This document shows positions 46,444 to 58,582 of a stretch of 64,000 nucleotides of DNA, in pieces. The DNA is taken from contig NW_023601322.1 in assembly GCF_014898055.3 (NCBI RefSeq), positions 68,972,740 through 69,036,739 on the forward strand, in the 5' to 3' direction. Position 1 is the first letter of the stretch. Each line of letters starts with the position of its first letter. The translations under genes and the position numbers were made by a program. A model generated the notes under the pieces. It did not search any database. It saw nothing but the letters and a program-made list of their open reading frames with translations, and was not told the DNA's origin. Source of the stretch: Talpa occidentalis (Eukaryota > Chordata > Mammalia > Eulipotyphla > Talpidae).

Positions 46444-46571
46444 GGGCCTCCCCTGGTGGCACAGCGGTTGAGCGCTGGGCTGCTGGGCTGCGAGGCTGCC
46501 CGCAGCCTCTGCAGCTCCAGTTCCTTCCCCAGCCACCGGCGAGGGTCCCACAAAAACAAAACAAAACAAAA
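46444..46571 (+). mobile_element. 3'-truncated tRNA-derived SINE with (AAAAC)n tail
   Basis: The head and B-box region are present ('gggcctcccctggtggcaca' to 'cggcgagggtcccac'). The rest of the body is missing and replaced by an (aaaac)n run. Flanking 'aacaagagcctt' and 'aacaagcaccat' form the target duplication and come from the start of the RPS3A coding sequence, so it inserted into that pseudogene. Confidence 0.9.
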
Positions 46572-46891
46572 CAAGCACCATACAAAAGGTGGCAAAAAGG
46601 GAGCTAAGAAGAAAGTGGTTGATCCATTTGCTAAGAAATATTGGTATGATGTGAAAGCACCAGCAATGCTCAATATAAGAAATATTGGAAAAACACTAGT
46701 CATGAGAACAAGAAACCAAAATTGTATGTGATGGCTATAGGGTCTTCTTTTTTGAAGTGAGCCATGCTGATGTTCAGAATGATGAAGTTACATTTAGAAA
46801 ATTCAAGCTAATTTCTGAGGATGTTCAGGGCAAAAACTACCTGACTAACCTTCATGGCATAGATGTTACCTGAGATAAAATGTGCTCCATG

Positions 46892-47497
46892 ATCCCTATG
46901 GAAAATAGCATGGTATTCCTCAAAACACTAAAAATGCATGGATGATATGATTCAGCAATATTCTAAGCCTAGGTATCTATCCAAAGAGCACAAAAACATT
47001 GCTAATTTGAAAGGAAACCTGCACTCCTTACATTGTAGCAGCACTATTTAAAATCACCAAGATATGGAAACAACCTAAATGCTCCAGGACAGATGAGAGG
47101 ATCAAGAAGATGTGACATTTGTACACAATGGAACACCAGTCAGTGATCAAAAAAAGATAAACTCATGCCATTTGTGGCAACATGGATGGAACCGAAAGGG
47201 ATTTTTCTAAGTGAAGTTGGCTAGAAGGAGAAAGATAAATATTGACAGTTTTACTTATATGTGGAATATAGAAGAACCAAACAAAGGATAAGACAAACTT
47301 TAAAACTGACTCTTGAAAGCTGATCATAGATCTGAGGCATTCAGGAGAGATGGCGAAGAGGAGGAAACAGGGTGGGAGGAGCGCACAGTAGACTGTGGTA
47401 GAGGACTAGGGGGACTCTGATGATGGGAAAACTATGGTGAACATGGGGAAGAAATCCTAAATGTGAAAAAATAAAGAAGGATGTAAATTTTTTTTTA
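46892..47497 (+). mobile_element. 5'-truncated L1 LINE inserted in the RPS3A pseudogene
   Basis: L1 3' end: 'gatatgattcagcaatattc', 'acctgcactccttacattgt', 'tggcaacatggatggaaccg', 'ttctaagtgaagttggctag'. The duplicated target is aaaatgtgctccatg before and aaaatgctccatg after, both from the RPS3A codons for KMCSM. Confidence 0.92.
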
Positions 47498-47813
47498 AAA
47501 AATGCTCCATGGTCAAAAAATGGCAGGCTATGGTTGAAGCTCATGTTGATGTCAAGATTACCGGTGGTTATTTGCTTCATCTATTCTGTATTGCTAAGAA
47601 ATATTTGCTAAAAAACAAACAAACAAACAAACCAAAACAAAAAAACCACAACTATCAGATTTGGAAGACCTGTTATTCCCAGCACCAAAAGGTCTGCAAA
47701 ATCTGGAAAAATATAATGGAACTCATTATCCGAGAGGTGCAGACAAATGGACTTAGATGAGGTAGTCAATAAATTGATTCCAGACAGCATTGGGGAAGAC
47801 ATAAGGCTTGTGA

Positions 47814-47999
<186 letters not shown>

Positions 48000-49165
48000 T
48001 AAAATTCGGACTTTCAATGGTGACAAAAAGCTTATTTGTGGGGAAAAAATAATAAAATGGTGAGCATGAACTCTCAAAAAGAACAAAATAATATCTCAAA
48101 CTTCCAAGTCCGTCAAATATAAAATGAAATTGTCCAACTACATGCCATATAAATTTCAGAACCACTCAAAAAATTCCAACAGTTACTTCCAAACTCGCAG
48201 CAGAAATAATGAAGGAACAGAGGCTAAGCAGCCACCTTGTATTGGTTTTCTTATTAGAAGGAACAAAATATCCTACACAAAAATGACAGCGTGGCAGAGA
48301 GGTTCTAGATTGTGGCAATGGTGCAACAGTTCTGTAAATATAGTAAAAAAAAAAAAAAAAATTTAAAAAAACTGCGTAATTAAAATGGTTGAAGTTTATG
48401 TAAAGTAAATAATAAATAATAAACAATGCTGAGTTTGTTTGCTTTTTAATACTGGGCTAGTAAGGTGAGTAATTAAGGGAAAGTATCAGAGGCTAGAAGT
48501 AAGAAAGCCAAAATTCAGAGAGGTAAGCAAGCACTGCAAAGTGTTTAATCTTGGTGAGTGTTAGGAAGGAAATGGTGATTGTGTCATTCTGTGATCCGAC
48601 TTTGGGGTTTTAATAGGTCAATGTTATAAGGTGGATGCCTTCAACAAAGGTAGATACCACAAAGGTAGATGCCTATAGAGACCCGGGATAGCCAAAAGGC
48701 AACATCCCTAAAGAAAAAGTAAAGTAGGAAAAAGTCACATTTAAAAGGAAAAAGCTAAGCATTTACTTAATAAGGGTAAGAAAAGGCCTCCCTTCCCCAA
48801 ATTTTATCACAGGGGTTTAGGATAGAAGTTAAGTCATATTTATGGTACAAAAAACTTCTCAGATTTAGGAGGCCAAGTATTAGTACTATCTCTGAGCAAG
48901 TGGCACAAGCAAAATAAACGGATATTTTCTGTGATGGAAAATAATGTAAACTCAGGCTTCAGAGAATTCCCATATGCAGTATGCCAGAAATGTGAATTCA
49001 CAATAAAAAATGCAGGAGTCCCTGCATGGAAATAAGCCATCGTGGGCAAAAGTACATGAAAGAACTAAAACTGCATAATCAGATTCACAACAACTACAGA
49101 TATACAAATGAAGAAAAATTGAGTATTAAAAAATATTTCTTATGTTAACAGAAATAAAAGCAAGT

Positions 49166-49443
49166 GGAGCCTCCCTGGTGGTGCAGGGGTTAAAGACACA
49201 AAGTACTGTTAAGCTGCTGCTAGTCACTGCAAGGTGAGTTGGATCCCTGGCCAGGGAGCTAACTCACATGGTGCAGCAGACCTCTTCCGTCTTGCTTCCC
49301 TGCTCCCCTCTGCAGTGTATTTCAGTCAATCCACCTCTTCTGTTCCCCACTCTGTCTCTGGTGAATCCTGTCACCACCACCCTCAACACCTCTGGCCTAC
49401 ACCCCAGTTCTTATACCCATAAATAAATCTTAAAAAAAAAAAA
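49166..49443 (+). mobile_element. tRNA-derived SINE, older subfamily
   Basis: Older-type head 'ggagcctccctggtggtgca' and 'ggccagggagctaactcaca'. Perfect duplication aaagcaagt at 49157-49165 and 49444-49452. Confidence 0.92.
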
Positions 49444-50049
49444 AAAGCAAGTATACAAAATGCAGATGATGAAAAAACATATTCTATAAATGTTACTGAT
49501 GCTGAAGGGTATTTGTCTGGCTTCTACCAATAAATAGGGCACAAATTTTGAAAAAGCTAGTAACTGTTAACAAGCAATATATGTTTACTGGCCTGTCATA
49601 CAAGAAGGGCAGGATGGTAACTGCGCTGAGCCACACTCCTAGAGTAGAGATGAGCAGGAGATCTGGGTTTATGTGGGAGATCACCAGGGCTGGTAATGTG
49701 GAAGCAGGATACTGGCTAGACTTGGGGGTTTTACAGCTTGGGTTTCAGGAACTTCAAGCACTGGTCTGGTGTTTATTCTCCTACCCCCAGTAGGAAAGAA
49801 AGTTCACCGATTAGGTTTTCACCAACAGGAGGGTAACAAGCAAGGACTAGGTTAACCCACTAACACAAACAGAACCAGGTTACAGGGGCCTATAACAAAA
49901 TGATTTGAGAAGTATTCAAATAAAATGTCAAGAAAAAAGTAAACACTTCTACCACGTCTAGAAATTTTAAATAATATTGTCTAAACACTGATGAAAAGAG
50001 AACTAGTATCTGGAAATTCAAACTGAAGAAATTATTCAGGAAAATTGAG

Positions 50050-51130
50050 AAATTTTCATGATATGGAAATCATAAAAGAAATTAAGAGAAACGCAAGGTA
50101 GATTGAGGAGGCTATTACTCAACATAAGGAATTTCAGAAGGACAGTCAGAGAAACTAAGAGAGAGGCAACAATAAGAGAGAGCATAACTGAAGAATTTTT
50201 AGAGTGGATGAAATATAATTTTCAGATTTGGGGATACAAATTCTAAGCAGAGTAAATAAAAAGAAACCCATACCATGGTACCCTGTAGTGAAGCTCAAGA
50301 ACAACCAAGACAAGATTTCAGAAACAACCAGAGAGTAAATAAAACTTATCTACAAAGAAAGGTTGCAAGATTCATGGCTGACTTCATGACAGCAACAGAA
50401 GCCAGAGACAGGGAATTATGTTCTTCAAATAACTGGGGGGGTGGGGGGCCGCACTTTTCATTCTGGGACTATACACTAATGAAATAACTCAGTAACCCAA
50501 GAGCATTTACTCCAGACATACTCCCCTCCTGCCACTAAAGAAGTTTCTAATAAATAAGCTTCAGGAAGAAAGCTTAGAGGAAGATATAATATGCAGGAAA
50601 AAATTGGAAAGCAACAAAAATATGGAATTAGGTAAGATTGAAGCAAAAATTTTTTTAAAATGAATAAAGCAATACCAACAGTGTCTAACTAATGAAACTA
50701 AAAATTACAAGAAAACACCGAATCACAGCAATATTTAAGTTGGAGAATGACTGAAATTAAAACATTCTAAGATTCTTATATTGTTTTTTGTAGGAAGAAA
50801 AGACACTGAGTAACCTCAGGCTCTGAATTAAACATGCATGCTAAAATATCAAGATTTGTTACTAATAAGAGAACATGATTTCCAAGCAAAAAGGGGGATG
50901 GGTAGGAGGAGGTGGGAAAACTCAACCTATCCAAGAGAACTGTAAATAGAGGAGGGATGGAAACAGATTAAGGAGAGAGAACAAAATGCAATGGTAAAAA
51001 TGAAACCACAGGTTTATGTGGTGTACTAAATACTCTAATAGGGAGAAGAACCTATAAACTAAATGACTACAGCTACACATATGGTCTTTATATCCAAAAC
51101 ATAAAGAGCTTGAACATTAGCTTTAAAAAG
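50050..51130 (+). repeat. Possible L1-derived relic (5' UTR/ORF1-type)
   Basis: A-rich sequence with 'atggctgacttcatgacagc' followed by 'aacagaagccagagacaggg' and 'aaactaaaaattacaagaaa'. It has the composition and some phrases of old L1 5' regions, but no firm match. Confidence 0.35.
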
Positions 51131-51773
51131 ACAGTAGAGAAAGCTATGCTGGGATGATCAGGAGGAAATACTTGATTCTTGGTCCTCTGTGGTCCTAATA
51201 TTCTTACTGGGAAGCTGAAGTTCTCATCAGATTATAGCTGTTTGAATCTCTACTGAGTGTTGATTGAGTATTATGACCTTGCGTTTTTAGAGGGAATTTA
51301 CAAGAAAAAAAATCATGTGAATCTGTCGTTATGTTTATTATTAAAATGTGAGGAACCTATCTATTTACTCATTCACTGCATGTTATATAGAGACCTATGC
51401 AAGAATTTCTTTCATACTTTATTTTTAGGCTAGACTTACTTCCTATGAAAAAAAAAAATGGGCATACTTCCTGAATTCTATAGACAAGAAATACAAGACT
51501 GTGTTTCATCCTTGCCTCCTTGGGAAGTGCAGAACCACCAAATCCAAACTCAAGCACAGCAATTATAGTAAATAATTGCCTATTTTTCTTTTCCTAGGTG
51601 GTGATTTTCTGTATCTAGCTTATTTCACATGTTTTTGTTCAAATTAAGATATGTCAAATCTAATTTTTGGAAGAGATTGGGTTAAAAAATGTAAGTATCT
51701 ACTAATAGGCATAAATAGTATATTTACTAAAATATCAAATTATCTTATACAGCTTGGCTCTTTAATACCCTTT

Positions 51774-52050
51774 TTTCTAAAGATTTATTTATTTATTTAT
51801 ACATACATGCACTGGGTACAGTCAGAAGCGCGGGAGGGTGAGAGAATTCACCAGAGCCAGAGCGGGGAGCAGAGCAGGCAGAAGGACCGAAGTACACTGC
51901 TGAGGGGAGCAGTGGGCGGCAGGAGAGGTCTGCGCGCCATGTGGGACCCTCCTCCAGTGGCCGGGGAGCAGCCGGGGATCGAACTGGCGCTGCAGAGGCT
52001 GCGGGCAGCTTCGCAACCCAGGGCTCAACTGCTGCTCCACCGGGGAGGCC
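51774..52050 (-). mobile_element. tRNA-derived SINE, young subfamily (long form)
   Basis: Inverted SINE flanked by ctctttaata at 51758-51767 and 52051-52060. The tail has 'atttatttatttatacatac'. The body is close to the consensus of the other long-form copies. Confidence 0.94.
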
Positions 52051-54184
52051 CTCTTTAATACTTTTAAAAGAATTTCATTCATATATTATCACCCAGATGA
52101 TATTATAATCAAATTAATTTGCATTATTTCATATGGACCACTTAACATGTTCCCTATTTCTATCTAAATGCTTGACTAATCTTTTGGTAAAACTGCCTAT
52201 TGGTTTATCAGCTGTTCTGATGAGGAAACAGGAGGTCCTACCCTCTTTTCTGGAGCAGGGTCAATGCTGGCAAAAAGGATCCTTAATCACTCCAATTTAT
52301 GTTCCAAGAGAAAAGAATCTTGATGCTTTTTGAGAACAAGGGTGACTGTTTTCACTTGATCATCCTAAAATTTGGTTAAATGCAGCCAAAGTAACTTGTT
52401 TGGGGGTAAAGTGTATGAAATAATATTTGCAAGACATTTTTATCTGACACAGTTCCATACATCTGAATTTGTAAAACCTTGAAATATATGACAAGACCAA
52501 GCTCAATATACTTAGATGATTCTTCTGGAATACAAGGTCAGCATTCCCCCAAAGAACACTTCACTGCTTTGATGCAAACATCCTACAATCCTAGAAAATT
52601 GAAGCTTCATTTAATTTGTTACTTGCCCCAAAAAAAAAAAAAAAAAAAAAAAAAATCAGCCTATGGTATTAAAGAGATGCACTGAGAAAACACCCAAGAT
52701 GTCACATGTAGATCTTATAAGGTCAGTGTTTAATTCAAATGCTCCTTACAGAGCCTTCTTCAAGGCCACCTTACTGCACATATCGGCATACCACAGAATA
52801 AAAGTTATAATGCACATCATTCAATTTGCAGTTAAAATACACATTTCAAGCCAATAAAGCTATGCCCTATGAAGTCCTGGGTAATGGGAAATACTTGGAG
52901 GTGGGGCGATAATCCAGCTCAATAGAAAACCAGTTACATTTATTTTCTGGTTCTCATTTCACAAGGCAATGAATGAGCTGTAGCTTACTGTAGTAAGTTC
53001 ATTATAATAAGAGGCCATTTTAATACAAATGTCTGGTGCTAAGAGGGAGGGATAGTAAATGATATATGGTTTTAATAGGCAAGATTTCATGAATGACATT
53101 TTCCCTATTTCACTCTCAACTCGTGAAATTGAAAAATAACCCAAAAGAGAGCAAAATTAGAAAGGAAAAACTGTCTGCTCTTTAGCTACTAGGCTACTCA
53201 AAATCAAAGGAGGTGGGTAAAGAATGAAGCAGTGAAAAAGGACACATGGGTGTTGCATTATTGACAAAAAGGTTAATATTTCTGACAGAAAATAAAATGT
53301 TCACCTCAATAAACTTTAAATTGAAAAACATCTAGAAATCATTAACTTGATATAGGAGAACAAGTCAATAACAAAAGATGTTATCATTATCCTAAATCAT
53401 AGTCCTGCCTTTCTATAAACAGATGAAAGAGAAGCACACAGTGCTATACTTCTTAACACAAGGAGATGGTGAAGACCAGTGTCACCCAGCTCACCAATAC
53501 TGATCCTTGGCTCCTGCTCCCCTACTCACTGGCCTTGGAAACATACACTGTCTGCACACCCTTTCACATTAGGAGCTTCATGGGGAGGTTCCAGATTCCA
53601 CTGATAACTTGAGATATGAAGCAATCAGAGGTCTCTGTCAGACCTGAGAAAATCAGAGCAACCTTGTGGCAAACACTGTTATTTGCTTTTTCAAGCAAAA
53701 AATCACCAAAGTCATGTAATAAGGATCAAATAAGCAGTCGATATCAACAAGCTGTCTGGTTCTATGTGCATACAGAGGGACTGAAGAAATTCACTATGAT
53801 CCTTAAACCTCCAATCAGTACGTGGTTTTTATGCTTGAAACTAATCTTGTATTTCCATAATGGGATATCCAAAGAAGTACCATAAGACATTTCCATTTCA
53901 TAGTGGGTGCTATCCCTACTCAGAAGCTATTACTACATTTGAAGCAACATTGTATGATACCCCAAATCAAAATATTACCTTTGTACATTATTTCACTTGT
54001 TCCAGGAATAGAAGGAGGGAGAGTATTTCTATTAAAGCAATAAAAAGTTTCCTCAAAACCAGGTTAGCAAGAACCAACACATCTGCTCCAAATTTACTTT
54101 GGACACATTAAAGAGCAGTAAAGAAACAGTATTTGCGATCTTTCCTAAATGTCTGTTCATCTGGTCGATCCTAATTGGTATCCA

Positions 54185-54545
54185 CTGCCATAAAATATAA
54201 CCCTAAGTATAGTGCTCTCCTGAGTTCTACAAATTGTTCTAGAAAGTTGTTGAATCTGCGGCAGGTGATGGGAACCTCTCCAATTAGTAGCAAGTTGATC
54301 AGAAATACAGGTGCCATAGGGAATGCCAAGCCTGCAGCTGACATATACAATGAAGACAGTTTTGTGAGGGGGGTAATGAGAAACACTGAATTAAAAGACC
54401 AGTTGGTCAGAAGTGCAAGTGGGCTGGGAAATCCTCTAACTTGCAGTTGGCATCTGGATGAGAATAATCTTGTTGGGGATCAAGCATGCCCTTCATCTAT
54501 GCTAACTCTAGGTGATTAGTGGCAGAATCACATTGCAGTATTTTA
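54185..54545 (+). repeat. Possible ancient interspersed repeat
   Basis: The stretch with 'gagttctacaaattgttcta' and 'gttggtcagaagtgcaagtg' resembles a known mammalian repeat end, but I could not name the family. The 114-codon open frame over it is not supported as a gene. Confidence 0.3.
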
Positions 54546-55349
54546 GGAGGACCACTCCTCCCAAACATATATGGCAAAATTCTCAAAGAATCTGAGCTCC
54601 TTTCCTACCAGAGGCCTATCACCACCAGCCCGACACAATTCTCATATAGCACTCTTACTTTCCCTAAATCCTCAGGAGAAAAAGGCTTTGGTTCCTAAAC
54701 CCAAAGCTGGTCTGCAGACATTTATTCCATGTAAGCGAGAACTACTGAAAAGAAAGGAAGAATTCACGAGATTAAATATTCAAAATGAAGTATTTTACCT
54801 TTGCTTAAAACAAATCTCTCACTTGCAGAGTATTTCATTGTAATACAAAAATGGGGAGGAGAAACCTTGTCATTGAAGAATAAAGTTCTGCCAGCTTGAG
54901 TCAGGAATTTTAGGCTTCAACAACACTTGAAAAACTCATTTCCTTTTCATGCACATACAAAATTATATATCCTACTATCTCTATTACCATAAATGTAATT
55001 TAACTGTTTGCAGAATGGCACTACAAAACCTTTGGTTATACCTTAAACAATGAAAATCTATGTGTCATTTAATATATATACAATACAATGGGGATGATAG
55101 GTGTGGAGGGCAAGGAGAGGGCAGAGGGGTGACAGAGGGGTCAGAATGGAGCTGCAAGAGGGAACACTGAACTCTAAGCTCTAAGGAGTCCTTGGCTAGT
55201 GATGTTTAAAATAAAAGAAAAAGTATAAGTATAGAAAAAGCTCCTTGAGCAAGAGCTCCAACACTACCAGCTCCACCTAACCTTCTCATTGGGTGATAGC
55301 CTCTCCACGAAACCAGTAAATTCCAGAGACATCAGATCTCAAGTGGGGT

Positions 55350-55470
55350 GATTTCAGGCAAGTTAATCAAACTTTCCAAGCATCAGTTTCTTTGCCTAGA
55401 AATGCTGCTGTGGAAAGTACATTGTATTTGCATATACCTACTATACAGTGGGTGCTTAGCAAATGTCAGT
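55350..55470 (+). repeat. MIR SINE relic
   Basis: 'caggcaagttaatcaaactt', 'tccaagcatcagtttctttg', 'cctactatacagtgggtgct' and 'tagcaaatgtcag' follow the MIR sense order. Confidence 0.7.
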
Positions 55471-56374
55471 TCTATTGGCTGGAAGACTGAGGATTACATT
55501 GCAGGACCTAGCTGAAGGCCCTTCAGCCACAGTAAAGACTGGAGGAGCTGCCCTGTGAGGACCATGCACTGTACAGGGCCCTTTCCCACAGCATTGCTGG
55601 TACCTGTTACCCAAGACCTTGTGCTGCTAGCAGCCTTGCTTCCTGCCTACCAGCATACTTTCTAAATATTAGGCTACTTACAGGAGACTGGTTTTCTTAA
55701 AGATAATTTTTTTACACCTGGATTACACCTTATGACTAACTCAACAAGATGTTTCATGGTGACAAAAAGTGAAAGTCTTCTGACTTTAATTTCAAATACC
55801 AGAATCATTAACTAGAATAAGACACTGACCTATGTTTTCTGTACATAATTAATTCAGGTCAGAACAACATTAAATGTTCAAAGAAAACTAAATATAAAGT
55901 TAGCAATACATTTAATGTGATCACTGAAGTCTTCCTTAGAGTATTTTTATAATATTAACCTGGTCTAATATGGCTATAAAATCAAATGTATAAGACATAC
56001 ATTTCATATAAAAGGCCCATTTTCTATTCTTATACACTGACCAACTTACTAAATGATCTACAGAGTATCTTTTCCAAATATTAACTATTTTTGTATTAAG
56101 ACTACAAAATTTAATTACATGGATATGTACTCACTATGTGTCAAATTTTTTGAAATGATAAAGAATAAATTAAATACTAACATAATTTCAGTTATGAAAA
56201 AGGTAGAAGCAAGCGTAACTTACCTAGACATTAAATAGCAATTCACTGCTCTTTCTTCCTGTCACCTTACATTCAGACTTCCTCTATTTTAACATAATCT
56301 AATTAGCAGCATGTTAGGGCTCAGACTTTTTTTTTTTTTTATTTTTAAAAATTTATTTTATTTTTTTTTTTTTA

Positions 56375-56673
56375 AGAGATGGGGTCTCGCTATGTTGCCC
56401 AGGCTGGAGTGCAGTGGCTATTCACAGGCGCGATCCCACTACTGATCAGCACGGGAGTTTTGACCTGCTCCGTTTCCGACCTGGGCCGGTTCACCCCTCC
56501 TTAGGCAACCTGGTGGTCCCCCGCTCCCGGGAGGTCACCATATTGATGCCGAACTTAGTGCGGACACCCGATCGGCATAGCGCACTGCAGCCCAGAACTC
56601 CTGGGCTCAAGCGATCCTCCAGCCTCAGCCTCCCGAGTAGCTGGGACTACAGGCGCGCGCCACCACGCCCGGC
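56375..56673 (-). pseudogene. RN7SL: Full-length 7SL (SRP) RNA retrocopy
   Basis: On the minus strand this reads the complete 299-base 7SL RNA, from gccgggcgtggtggcgcg to gcgagaccccatctct. The RNA is the scaffold of the signal recognition particle. The whole S domain is present, including the stretch missing in Alu/B1 elements (gtccgcactaagttcggcat). The copy is followed by an A-rich tail on the minus strand (T-rich at 56327-56374) and flanked by agggctcag at 56316-56324 and 56674-56682. These are retroposition marks, so it is most likely a young pseudogene. Differences from the known RNA are few. Transcription cannot be excluded but the normal upstream promoter is absent. Confidence 0.96.
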
Positions 56674-56739
56674 AGGGCTCAGTCTTTAAAACAAGATTAT
56701 TGGGCTGTGTCTGAGGCAAAGGATTAAGCAGCTGACATA

Positions 56740-56890
56740 TCACCTCTTTTAGACTTCAAAATAATACCAAAATAGGTATCAACTGTTCTCATTTTACAAA
56801 CAAAAACTAGAATTCAGAGACTTTAAGTAGCTCTCTAGTATGCAAGTTCAGGCAGTGTCACTCTTGAGCACCTGCTTCTTAGATATTTCT
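56740..56890 (-). repeat. Probable MIR SINE relic
   Basis: 'actgttctcattttacaaac' then 'aaaaactagaattcagagac' and 'tttaagtagctctctagtat' follow the antisense MIR order, weakly. Confidence 0.5.
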
Positions 56891-57193
56891 CCCTTCTGTG
56901 TCTTCTGAGGTTAGGTTTGTCATGATGGATCTTTATTTGTATCAACATTAACCGAAGAGGTTAAATTTCTAGGAAAGCTACTACCTATATTTAATCATGT
57001 ACATAATTAATGTAAACTGACCAAAATGATCAGCTGGATCACTGGATAGATGTAAGTAAAAATAGCTTTCGCCTTAACCATGTTCACCCCCATCTTGGGG
57101 GTGAACCCCCAAGATCTTTAACAATTAAGTGACTGAAAAATCACCATATTTCATCAAGTTATCTTCAGTCAATTAAATTGCCCATACACTTAC

Positions 57194-57346
57194 CTCAATC
57201 AATTTGTTGGCATGTTCACGGAAAACCTGGGCATACTCCTTAACTTCTTTCTCATTTCCATTCTTTGCAGCTTCAATCAATACTAAAAGTGGAACGTTGG
57301 TTTCCAGGAATGAATCTGAAACGTGGTCCATGACAGCTTTGCGGAG
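57194..57346 (-). CDS. CTNNA1: CTNNA1 exon 9, residues 382-432
   Basis: The 153-base exon reads LRKAVMDHVSDSFLETNVPL, LVLIEAAKNGNEKEVKEYAQ and VFREHANKLIE. It codes the end of the MI (vinculin-binding) region and the start of MII. Acceptor 'aattattag', donor 'gtaagt'. Phase is 0 at both ends. Confidence 0.97.
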
Positions 57347-58501
57347 CTAATAATTAAATTATAAAAATTTGATTTTATTTCTACCAAGAAGCTACATTGC
57401 TTTTTTTCCTCTTATATTTTTAAACCAAATGGAAGCTAATGATAGCCTAGTTGCACTTATATGAGGATCTCTCATGTAGGTCATGCAGTTATATTATCTC
57501 CAACATAGGAAACATGATGGTGGAGACAATGGTTTACACTGTGGTCACAGCATTTCAACAAAATAATTTTAGTTTTCAAGATAATATCCATTTTTTCCCC
57601 TAGGAATTATAACATTAAGGCTTATATCTTAGAGGACTAACACAAAAGTGAACAAAAAGTAGCTCAGGGCCATGGAAAACATGTAATTAGTATAACTGGC
57701 TTAAAAAAATGAGAACAGAAGGGGAAAAAGCACTTTTAGGTTTATCTCAACGGTGTTCCCATATTGTGAACCTTAGAACTGAAAGGTTATCCTCATAACC
57801 ATAACCATTTTTGATTCCACTTCATCAAAAAGAAAATCAATATAGTCCAATTTTGCTTTATATCACAAACAATAAGATGTCTCTCCATTCAGTCTGGGAA
57901 TTATTTTGTAATATTATTATAACTACATTTTAAGTCTTAATAAATTTTATAAATTTTACCCTACCTTTTTAAAAGATTAAAGCTCATTAAAACTCATTCC
58001 AAAATATAAATGGGATTATTTAACCTTAAAAGAAGAGGTTCTTCTGTATTTATTGACTTGGAAAGATGAGCATTCGAAATGCTTTTATATGCACAATGTT
58101 TGTACTAGAAATACAGTTCCACCAAAGATCTAAAGGAACTTTGAGTGTATAATCAGAATAAAGCAAGTCAAATAAATAACTGTAATTTCTGTTTCTACTG
58201 CATGTATGCTAATTTCAACAATTCCTTCAGGTTATTTTTACAAATCTGCAAGTCATTTCAAACTGGTTTTCTTACCTGTACATCCTTTTCACACTAGAGC
58301 TAATTTATTCAGTCCACTCCAGTGGGACTGTATTATCTCATGTCCCCATGAGATTTTTAGCACCCATTTAGAAGCTTATTAGCAAAAGTCACTTTGCTGT
58401 GAAAATTCATCATTCATCCCAGTAAAACTTATGGGCCCCATATTGAAACAAAATATGGGAACTTGAGAACTTGGGAAAGCAACCCGCACTTTCCAGCTTA
58501 C
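57347..58501 (-). other. CTNNA1: CTNNA1 intron 8
   Basis: This 1,155-base intron is A/T-rich and has a gtaagc donor. No repeat or gene was recognised. Confidence 0.8.
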
Positions 58502-58582
58502 CTGTCTACGCAAGTCCCTGGTCTTCTTGGTCATTTTATCTATTGCAGAATTGAGCGCATCACTTCTTTCTTTACGTCCAGC
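58502..58582 (-). CDS. CTNNA1: CTNNA1 exon 8, residues 355-381
   Basis: The 81-base exon reads AGRKERSDALNSAIDKMTKK and TRDLRRQ, part of the MI vinculin-binding bundle. Acceptor 'ctgttttccag', donor 'gtaagc'. Phase is 0 at both ends. It is the most upstream CTNNA1 exon inside the window. The first seven exons lie beyond the right edge. Confidence 0.97.
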
